From: Rhizobiaceae bacterium
GTDB taxonomy: Bacteria; Pseudomonadota; Alphaproteobacteria; Rhizobiales; Rhizobiaceae
Assembly: GCA_028865845.1 (NCBI GenBank)
Contig: JAGWJK010000392.1
Coordinates: forward strand, 1-5,303
Length of the DNA: 5,303 nt
Direction: 5' to 3'
The notes beneath the pieces were generated by a model. That model did not search any database and had not been told where the DNA came from. It saw nothing but the letters and a program-made list of their open reading frames with translations. Position numbers and translations under genes: made by a program. Numbering within the stretch: position 1 is the stretch's first letter; each line of letters opens with the position of its first letter. This document shows positions 1-5,303 of this stretch, piece after piece.

Positions 1-816
1 GGCGCCGAGGGGCAACTCTATCTCGGCGGAACGGCTGCTGGTGCCGTCGGCGTTGCCGGTTCCAGTCTTCCAGCGTTGCTGCTGCTGCCGGCGATGATGT
101 TGTCGGCGATGCTGGCCGGTGCGCTCTGGTCGGGTCTTGCCGGCTGGTTGAAGCTTCGCTTTCGCGCCGATGAACTTATCACCACCATCATGCTGAACTA
201 TGTGGCGATCGATTTCGTTTCGTACCTGCTGCACGGACCGCTGCAGGACCCGAACTCGCCTCTGGCGCAGACGGCACGGTTGACCACGGAAGCGAGGCTA
301 CCCACGCTCCTGACCGGCACACGCCTTCATGCCGGAGTGCTGATCGTCCTCGTCGTCGTTATCCTCGCTCACCTTTTTCTTTGGAAAAGGGTCGGCGGGT
401 TTCGACTGCGTGTGGTCGGCCTCAACCCGCGCGCCGCGCTCAATGCCGGGATCAACGTCCGCCACATCGTCGTTCTCGGCTTCCTCGCCAGCGGCGCGCT
501 CGCCGGGCTTGCCGGATTTATCGAGGTGTCCGGTGTGCAGCGACGCATGATCGAAAATCTCTCCCCTGGCTTTGGCTATACCGCGATCATCGTCGCGCTG
601 CTTGGACAGACCAATCCGGTCGGCGTGCTGGCCTCGGCCTTTCTGTTTGCCGCCTTGCAGATCGGCGCGACGACCATGGAATCGGCCGCCGGCGTGCCAA
701 GCACGCTGACGACAGTCATTCAGGGGCTCGTGGTGCTGTTTCTGATCGGCAGATCGGCTGTGCCTCTCTTGACCGGCGGCATTTTACGCCGCCTGCGACC
801 GAAAGCAGCCTCATGA
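1..816 (+). CDS. ABC transporter permease, BMP/nucleoside-type (5' truncated by window edge)
   Basis: Inner-membrane permease of the branched-chain/ribose superfamily (BPD_transp_2), in the branch that works with BMP-type lipoprotein binding proteins and carries nucleosides or related solutes. The frame is open from base 1, giving 271 visible residues. It begins with GAEGQLYLGG, the conserved segment that normally lies about 80-90 residues into such proteins, so the true start is left of the window; the TTG at 76 is not a start. Hydrophobic segments lie near visible residues 16-45, 60-77, 110-128, 156-176, 193-220 and 236-250. The GLAGFIEVSGV stretch (168-178) and the LSPGFGYTAI...LLGQTNPVG stretch (187-208) are typical of the family, the latter probably forming the ATPase-coupling loop. 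The stop codon overlaps the start of the next permease (ATGA at 813-816), as expected for a heterodimeric pair. The family is clear; the substrate cannot be read from the sequence. Confidence 0.93.
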   Translation, partial: GAEGQLYLGGTAAGAVGVAGSSLPALLLLPAMMLSAMLAGALWSGLAGWLKLRFRADELITTIMLNYVAIDFVSYLLHGPLQDPNSPLAQTARLTTEARLPTLLTGTRLHAGVLIVLVVVILAHLFLWKRVGGFRLRVVGLNPRAALNAGINVRHIVVLGFLASGALAGLAGFIEVSGVQRRMIENLSPGFGYTAIIVALLGQTNPVGVLASAFLFAALQIGATTMESAAGVPSTLTTVIQGLVVLFLIGRSAVPLLTGGILRRLRPKAAS

Positions 817-1772
817 GCATCTTGTCCGCGCTGAACGATCCGGTCTTTGCCGGTTTTCTCGCCGCGTCGATGCGGCTTGCCATACCGATCATGCTAGCTG
901 CCCTTGGAGGGCTGTTTGCCGAGCGCTCGGGCGTCCTCAACATCGGCCTGGAAGGCATGATGCTTGTGGGTGCCTTCGTGGGCTTCGTCGTTACCTTCGC
1001 GACCGGGCATCTGGTTATCGGTGTTATCGCCGCGATCCTCTCAGGTGCCGTGACCGGCCTTCTGCTCGGCCTCTATACGATAACGCTTGCCGCCAATCAG
1101 GTGGTGGTTGGGATCTCGCTGAACCTGCTTTCGGTCGGCGTGACCTCTTATCTCTACAGGTCATTTTTCGGCGCTGCCACCGATCGGCCCCGGATCGAAC
1201 CGTTTGCAGCCGTTGATTTCGGTAGCCTCGGCGACCTGCCTCTCATCGGTCCCCTGTTGTTTCGCCAGGATATGCTGGCCTATCTCGGGCTCGTTTTGAT
1301 CGTCATCACCTGGTTTGTAGTTAAGAAGACGCGGTTCGGGTTGAACATCCGATCGGTCGGCGAGCATCCGGAAGCGGCCGAAACCCTGGGGGTCGACGTC
1401 ATCCAGACGCGGTATGTCGCCATCGCCTTGTCGGGGGCGCTTGCGTCACTCGGCGGGGCCTTCCTCTCGCTTTCCGCCACCGGCGTATTTCTCGACAATA
1501 TGACTGCGGGCCGTGGCTATATCGCGCTTGCGATCCTCATTCTCGGCCGCCGACATGCCATCGGGGTTCTGTTTGCCGCCCTGCTGTTCGGTTCCGCTGA
1601 TGCTTTGCAGCTGCGCGCGCAACTTCTGCCCATCAATGTGCCGCTGCAATTTCTGCTGATGTTGCCGTATGTATTGACGATCGTGGTGCTCGCCGGGTTT
1701 GCCGGCCGTCAAGGCACTCCCGCCGCACTCGGACTTCCGTTCCGTCGCAGCGGTTCGAAAAAGGATGACTGA
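813..1772 (+). CDS. ABC transporter permease, second BMP/nucleoside-type subunit
   Basis: Complete 319-residue inner-membrane permease, the partner of the preceding subunit. The ATG at 813 is chosen because it overlaps the upstream stop as ATGA and because the protein then starts with the usual short amphipathic lead before the first membrane helix. The same frame is open back to 381, but that part lies over the upstream gene and looks nothing like a permease. There is no good Shine-Dalgarno sequence before 813, so translation is probably coupled to the upstream gene. Family motifs: ERSGVLNIGLEGMML at 37-51, NQVVVGISLNLL at 95-106, and GLNIRSVGEHPEAAETLG at 176-193. The MTAGRGYIALA stretch at 230-240 leads to the presumed coupling loop LGRRHAIGVL (244-253), where the Pro usual in relatives is Ala. 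Eight or so hydrophobic segments are visible, and the C-terminus is basic then acidic (RRSGSKKDD). Transport of a nucleoside- or purine-like compound is inferred from the family only. Confidence 0.94.
   Translation: MSILSALNDPVFAGFLAASMRLAIPIMLAALGGLFAERSGVLNIGLEGMMLVGAFVGFVVTFATGHLVIGVIAAILSGAVTGLLLGLYTITLAANQVVVGISLNLLSVGVTSYLYRSFFGAATDRPRIEPFAAVDFGSLGDLPLIGPLLFRQDMLAYLGLVLIVITWFVVKKTRFGLNIRSVGEHPEAAETLGVDVIQTRYVAIALSGALASLGGAFLSLSATGVFLDNMTAGRGYIALAILILGRRHAIGVLFAALLFGSADALQLRAQLLPINVPLQFLLMLPYVLTIVVLAGFAGRQGTPAALGLPFRRSGSKKDD
1761..1765 (+). promoter_or_regulatory. Ribosome binding site of the creatininase-family gene
   Basis: AAGGA lies nine bases before the ATG at 1775, inside the last codons of the second permease gene. 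It supports the chosen start and independent initiation, despite a gap of only two bases after the permease stop. Confidence 0.7.
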
Positions 1773-1774
1773 TT

Positions 1775-2500
1775 ATGCTTGATCTTCATGAAGCCACGTC
1801 GCCCGAAGTCGGAGAGGCGATCAGCAATGGCGCGATCGCTGTTCTGGCCGTCGGTGCCCAGGAACAGCACGGTGCGCATCTGCCGCTGTCGACAGATACC
1901 GTGATGTCGCAGGGTGTGGCGCGGCGCATTGCCGAAGCGATCGACGGACTGTTGCTGCCGCCCATTGCCTATGGGGACGCATGGAACAATGAGGGCTTTC
2001 CAGGCACGCTCTCGTTCTCGCCGGATACCATGCGCGCCATATTCATGGATATCGGACGAGGACTTTCCCGATCCGGCTTCAAGGCGCTGATCATCGTCAA
2101 CGGCCACTTCGGAAATCGGGAGCCGATCGCGCTCGCCGCACGCCTTCTGAAGCAGGAGATCGGTTTTCCCGTCTTCCATCTCGACTATCCCGGCATGGAG
2201 CAGGCGGCAAATGAAGTCTGTGACAGCAAACCTGCGGCGCCGACTTTCTACCACGCCGACGAAGTCGAGACCTCGATGATGCTCGCCCTTGCACCGCATC
2301 TCGTGAGGATGGACAAGGCGGCGGCGGAATATCCGACCTTTCCGCCGACATTCGGCATGGAGCCGATCAGTCTGAGCACATTCAACAAATCCGGCGTCTT
2401 TGGCGATCCGCGTCCGGCAACGGCTGAAAAAGGAGAGGCGCTTATTGCGCGCATCGTGCACGAAAGCGTTCTGTTGATCCGGTTGTTCCTGGCTCGATAG
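1775..2500 (+). CDS. Creatininase-family metal-dependent amidohydrolase
   Basis: Cytoplasmic hydrolase of 241 residues, normal length for the creatininase family, whose members cleave amide bonds in cyclic or formylated nitrogen compounds (creatinine, a formamidopyrimidine in ArfB) or peptides (MftE). Visible motifs: VGAQEQHGAHLPLSTD at 26-41 supplies probable metal ligands Glu30, His32 and Asp41. VNGHFGN at 108-114 supplies His111. HADEVETS at 160-167 supplies Glu163, the conserved acidic residue of that motif. No signal peptide is seen. The start at 1775 has a good ribosome binding site, and the protein begins just before the first conserved strand. In true creatininase the second motif reads NGHYEN, with a metal-binding Glu; here that place is Gly113, so creatinine is probably not the substrate. 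The gene follows the permease by two bases, so I infer that it processes the imported solute. Family call firm, reaction unknown. Confidence 0.92.
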   Translation: MLDLHEATSPEVGEAISNGAIAVLAVGAQEQHGAHLPLSTDTVMSQGVARRIAEAIDGLLLPPIAYGDAWNNEGFPGTLSFSPDTMRAIFMDIGRGLSRSGFKALIIVNGHFGNREPIALAARLLKQEIGFPVFHLDYPGMEQAANEVCDSKPAAPTFYHADEVETSMMLALAPHLVRMDKAAAEYPTFPPTFGMEPISLSTFNKSGVFGDPRPATAEKGEALIARIVHESVLLIRLFLAR

Positions 2501-2530
2501 CGGATAGCAGGCCGACGATAGGCTCCTCCA
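2501..2530. other. Convergent intergenic gap, no clear terminator
   Basis: These 30 bases separate the stop codon of the plus-strand hydrolase gene from the stop codon of the minus-strand oxidoreductase gene. I find no GC-rich hairpin followed by a T run on either strand. The pentamer GATAG occurs three times at 2496-2521, probably by chance. Termination may be factor-dependent, or the two transcripts may overlap at their 3' ends. Confidence 0.6.
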
Positions 2531-4759
2531 TTAGGCCCCAAGCGTCGCTTTCACCCTTTCCCGCGTGTAAGGCAGATCGTAGATGCGTTTGCCGGTCGCA
2601 TGCTTGAAGGCATTGGCGATTGCGCCGGCGGTCGGACCCTGCGCGGCCTCCGCAACGCCGAGATAGGGTTGGCCGGGATTGTCGACGACGTGGACTTCGA
2701 GGCTATTGGGCACGGCGCTGAAGCGCAGGATCGGATAGGCCGACCAATCAGGGCTGGTGATCCGGGTGTTGTTGAAATGGACGGCCTCATAGAGCGTCCA
2801 ACTCATCGATTGCAAGATACCGCCCTCGGTCTGATTGATGATGGCATTGGGCGCCACCGCCTCGCCGCAGTCGACGGCGCATACGATGTGGGAAATGCGG
2901 ATGTTGCCGCTTTCGGCGTCGACGTCGGCTTCGAGCGCGATCGCCAGATAGGCAGCATGGTTCTTGTATTTGGCAAAGGCGAAACCGCGCCCCTTGCCTG
3001 CCGGCATCGGATCGTTGTTCCAGCCGAACTTGTCGGCGGTCACCTCGATCACCTTGCGCGCACGTTCATCCTTCAGGTGACGCAGCCTATATTCGACCCT
3101 GTCGGCGCCGGCCGCTGTCGCCAATTCATCCATGAAGCTTTCGATGGAGAAGACGTTGCAATAGGCGCCGAGGCCGCGCAGCGCCGAGACACGCACCGGC
3201 ATGTCGGGCACGAAATGCCAGTTCACGCGCTGGTTGGGGACGTCGTAAAGCGGGATGGCGTTGCGGTCGCCATTACCGAGCGGTGAGATCTGCAGCTTTG
3301 CAGGATCCGGCGGAAAGTGCTTTGCCATCAATTGGCCGGCCAGCAGCGATCCCGCCGAGCCAGGGCGCGTGCCGTGATTGTTGCTCCAGAGATCATAGTG
3401 CCAGTTGACGATGTTTCCCTTGTCGTCGAGCGTGGCATTGGCGCGGGTCAGCATTCCCGGCCCATAAGGCTCCCAAAGATGCTCCTGGTCGCGCATCCAC
3501 TGCACGCGGACCGGTCGTCCGGGGACGGCCCTTGCGATCAACGCGGCGTCGGCCGCAGCATCGTCAGCGCCATTATGGCCGTAACAGCCAGAGCCCTCGG
3601 TATGAATACACCTCACCTTGTCCTGCGGCATGCCGAGCATCTGGGCAATCGCCATGCGATCGGGATAGACGCCCTGCGTATGGGTCCAGACGGTCATCAC
3701 ATCGTCTTCCAGCACGGCGACGGCAGCGGAAGGACCTATGGAGCCATGCATCTGATAGGCCCGGGTAAATTGCGCGCTCAGCGTTTTGGCACCTCCAGCG
3801 GTCTCCGCGCCAACGGAGGTCACGGTGCCGACCTGCGTAACGGAAGCTTCCAGAAAGGCTGGGATCTGATCCTGGTTGGGCAGCACTGCCGCCTCCTGCC
3901 AGTGTGCTGCTGCGACTGCAGCGCGCATCGCCCTGACGGCCTGGAACTCCTGTTCGGCAACGACCGCGAGAAAATCGCCGTCGCGAACGAGCATCAGGAC
4001 GCCAGGCATCGCCTTGATGGCCGCCTCGTCGATGTCGAGGAGTTTGGCCGAATAACTCGGCGGCCGAACGACGCGGGCATGCACCATGTTGGCCGGGCGC
4101 ATGTCCTGCACATAGGCTTCGCCGCCCGTCACCTTGGCGGGAATATCGACGCGGGCAAAGGGTTTGCCGATCGCGTGATAGCCGCCCGGAGCCTTGATCT
4201 TCGTGTTGGGATCGGCGTCGACATGCAGCATCTTGTCGGCAACGAGCTCACCGTAGGAAATTGAGACGCCGTTCGGGCCGCTGATTTTCCCGCCCTGTGC
4301 CGTCAGCTGATCCGCCGGTATGCCGAGCTTCCCGCTAGCCTGGGCGATCAGGATCTGGCGCACCTGCGCGCTTGCGTAGCGGATCGCGGTTCCGCTGTTC
4401 TGGATCGTCTGGCTGCCCGCCGTATAGCCCTCGTTTGGCGTAAGTGCGGTGTCGGCGGTAATCAGCTTGATCGCTGCCGGCTGAACTTCCAGTTCCTCGG
4501 CGGCAATCTGGCGCAGGGAGGTTTTGGTGCCCTGGCCGAGTTCGGCCTTGCCGGTGAAAACGGTGATCGAGCTATCTGCGTCGATCTTGATCCAGGCATC
4601 GAGCGAGGGTGTATCAGCCAGGCTGCCCTGAAGTTTCTTCTGGTTGCCGGCCGTTTCCTGGGCATAGGTTTCGAGGGGGATCGTGAAGCCGACGACGAGA
4701 GCACCGCTTCCAGCGAGAAAGCCGCGACGCGTGATATCGGTAAAGGTAGGTGCGTTCAT
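2531..4759 (-). CDS. Molybdopterin-binding large subunit of an isoquinoline/nicotinate-type dehydrogenase (IorB-like)
   Basis: Large catalytic subunit (742 residues) of a xanthine-oxidase-family molybdenum hydroxylase, which uses water to hydroxylate N-heterocycles or oxidise aldehydes. A twin-arginine signal, TRRGFLAG (10-17) plus a hydrophobic stretch to about 29, predicts export by Tat to the periplasm, possibly with cleavage near Ala33. The order is that of IorB rather than XdhB: a cofactor-binding piece with KAELGQGTKT (71-80) comes first. The a/b hammerhead follows at roughly 198-285 (IPAKVTGGEAYVQDM at 206-220), then the main cofactor-binding part with EGSGCYGHNGADDAAADAA (388-406), SALRGLGAYCNVFSIESFMDEL (525-546) and GVAEAAQGPTAGAIANA (701-717). 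Glu704 matches the catalytic Glu of the family. The five cysteines include no CXXCH, so there is no haem domain, unlike NicB of Pseudomonas putida as I recall it. Start at 4759 has AGGAG six bases upstream. Substrate unknown. Confidence 0.93.
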   Translation of the reverse strand: MNAPTFTDITRRGFLAGSGALVVGFTIPLETYAQETAGNQKKLQGSLADTPSLDAWIKIDADSSITVFTGKAELGQGTKTSLRQIAAEELEVQPAAIKLITADTALTPNEGYTAGSQTIQNSGTAIRYASAQVRQILIAQASGKLGIPADQLTAQGGKISGPNGVSISYGELVADKMLHVDADPNTKIKAPGGYHAIGKPFARVDIPAKVTGGEAYVQDMRPANMVHARVVRPPSYSAKLLDIDEAAIKAMPGVLMLVRDGDFLAVVAEQEFQAVRAMRAAVAAAHWQEAAVLPNQDQIPAFLEASVTQVGTVTSVGAETAGGAKTLSAQFTRAYQMHGSIGPSAAVAVLEDDVMTVWTHTQGVYPDRMAIAQMLGMPQDKVRCIHTEGSGCYGHNGADDAAADAALIARAVPGRPVRVQWMRDQEHLWEPYGPGMLTRANATLDDKGNIVNWHYDLWSNNHGTRPGSAGSLLAGQLMAKHFPPDPAKLQISPLGNGDRNAIPLYDVPNQRVNWHFVPDMPVRVSALRGLGAYCNVFSIESFMDELATAAGADRVEYRLRHLKDERARKVIEVTADKFGWNNDPMPAGKGRGFAFAKYKNHAAYLAIALEADVDAESGNIRISHIVCAVDCGEAVAPNAIINQTEGGILQSMSWTLYEAVHFNNTRITSPDWSAYPILRFSAVPNSLEVHVVDNPGQPYLGVAEAAQGPTAGAIANAFKHATGKRIYDLPYTRERVKATLGA

Positions 4760-4765
4760 CTTTTT

Positions 4766-4770
4766 CTCCT
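4766..4770 (-). promoter_or_regulatory. Ribosome binding site of the large-subunit gene
   Basis: On the minus strand this reads AGGAG, six bases before the ATG at 4759-4757, and its first bases overlap the TGA stop of the [2Fe-2S] subunit gene (4772-4770). It fixes the start of the large subunit and implies coupled, near-equal translation of the two subunits. Confidence 0.8.
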
Positions 4771-5264
4771 CAGCCGGCGTTCACGGCATCGGGTTTCGCG
4801 GAGGCTGATTTCATCAGCTCTCGCGCCTTTTGCACCGATCGCAGGATGCGCATATGGGTGCCGCAGCGACAGAGATTGGGCTCTAGCGCGGCGCGAATAT
4901 CGGTGTCGCTCGCATCGGGCTTTGCTTCGAGCAGGGCCTGCGCCCGCATCATCATCCCGGCGATGCAATAGCCGCATTGGGCTGACTGCTCTTCGATGAA
5001 TGCCTGCTGCATCGGACCGGGATTGTCTATCGTGCCGAGGCCTTCGACGGTTTTGATCTTCCGGCCCTCGAGCAACATGATCGGCGTCAAGCAGGAGAAA
5101 ATCGCCTTTCCGTCCACCATCACGGTGCACGCGCCGCATTGGCCGAGACCGCAGCCGAATTTGGCGCCGTTCAGCTTCAGGTCGTTGCGCAGCACGTAGA
5201 GCAGGGGAGTGGAGGGGTCGGTGTCGACCTCGTGCACGGCACCATTGACGGTAAGCTTTATCAC
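4770..5264 (-). CDS. [2Fe-2S] small subunit of a molybdenum hydroxylase (IorA/NicA-like)
   Basis: Electron-transfer subunit of 164 residues, typical for the family. It passes electrons from the molybdenum centre of the large subunit through two [2Fe-2S] clusters. The N-terminal plant-type ferredoxin domain (about 1-75) has Cys38, Cys43, Cys46 and Cys58 in CGLGQCGAC...C. The C-terminal four-helix domain has Cys97, Cys100, Cys132 and Cys134 in QCGYC and LCRCGTH. All eight ligands are present, so both clusters should form. The start is GTG at 5264, chosen because MIKLTVNG matches the usual first strand of such subunits and TAGGAG lies ten bases upstream; the frame stays open to the window edge but has no other plausible start. 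No signal peptide is visible, so the folded subunit probably crosses the membrane with the Tat-targeted large subunit. The large-subunit gene follows after ten bases, in the usual small-large order. Confidence 0.95.
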   Translation of the reverse strand: MIKLTVNGAVHEVDTDPSTPLLYVLRNDLKLNGAKFGCGLGQCGACTVMVDGKAIFSCLTPIMLLEGRKIKTVEGLGTIDNPGPMQQAFIEEQSAQCGYCIAGMMMRAQALLEAKPDASDTDIRAALEPNLCRCGTHMRILRSVQKARELMKSASAKPDAVNAG

Positions 5265-5274
5265 TGATCCTGCG

Positions 5275-5280
5275 CTCCTA
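5275..5280 (-). promoter_or_regulatory. Ribosome binding site supporting the GTG start of the [2Fe-2S] subunit
   Basis: Minus-strand TAGGAG ends ten bases before the GTG at 5264-5262. A second, poorer AGGA (5271-5268) is only three bases from the start. The site decides in favour of the GTG start. The promoter of this operon is not identifiable in the remaining 23 bases of the window. Confidence 0.65.
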
Positions 5281-5303
5281 TGTTGTCGGGACCGCGTTCG
5301 ATT

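Noticed and set aside
76..78. TTG as a start codon for the first permease
   Set aside because: The frame is open to base 1 and encodes the conserved GAEGQLYLG motif before this codon, so the gene begins outside the window.
381..812. N-terminal extension of the second permease frame back to 381
   Set aside because: It overlaps the first permease gene, is very Arg-rich and has no membrane character. The ATG at 813 gives a normal permease N-terminus.
1709..2461. Long minus-strand frame of 250 codons opposite the creatininase-family gene
   Set aside because: It is antisense to a gene with clear metal-binding motifs. The translation is Arg/His-rich with no recognisable domain.
2496..2521. Three copies of GATAG near the convergent gap
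   Set aside because: The units are five bases long with unequal spacing, and the first lies in coding sequence. Chance is the simplest explanation.
2600..4264. Two long plus-strand open frames (2600-3286 and 3317-4264) opposite the large-subunit gene
   Set aside because: They lie entirely antisense to a well-supported gene with many family motifs. Their translations are rich in Arg, His, Gly and Asp with no recognisable domain, as expected of shadow frames in high-GC DNA.
4756..5139. Minus-strand 127-codon frame inside the [2Fe-2S] subunit gene
   Set aside because: Alternative reading frame of a gene with all eight cluster cysteines; the product is Arg-rich and shows no domain.

Overview
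The window reads as ordinary chromosomal or replicon DNA from a high-GC alphaproteobacterium. A member of the Rhizobiales (Rhizobium/Agrobacterium-like) is my best guess, from base composition, codon use and gene content; this is an inference and no database was searched. Nearly all of the window is coding, with tight spacing inside each gene group.

Left half, plus strand (1-2500): the end of a transport and catabolic operon. It holds the 3' part of an ABC permease of the branched-chain/BMP (nucleoside-type) class, cut by the left window edge. An ATGA overlap leads into a complete second permease of the same class, and two bases after that comes a creatininase-family metal-dependent amidohydrolase. 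The ATPase and the BMP-type binding protein expected for such a transporter are not visible and would lie to the left. Together the genes suggest import of a nucleoside-, purine- or cyclic-amide-like solute followed by hydrolysis of an amide bond in the cytoplasm.

Right half, minus strand (5264-2531): a two-gene molybdenum hydroxylase operon that converges on the first. It encodes a small [2Fe-2S] subunit (IorA/NicA-like, GTG start) and then, after ten bases, a large molybdopterin-binding subunit (IorB/NicB-like) with a twin-arginine signal. The pair probably hydroxylates an N-heterocycle or oxidises an aldehyde at the periplasmic side. No haem-binding CXXCH motif is present in either protein, so the electron acceptor is encoded elsewhere.

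The two operons meet tail to tail with only 30 bases between the stop codons and no clear terminator. They are therefore not co-transcribed, and a shared pathway is possible but unproven. I saw no RNA genes, mobile elements, CRISPR arrays or significant repeats. The most useful leads are the non-creatininase active-site motif of the amidohydrolase, its linkage to a nucleoside-type importer, and the separated electron-transfer partner of the oxidoreductase.
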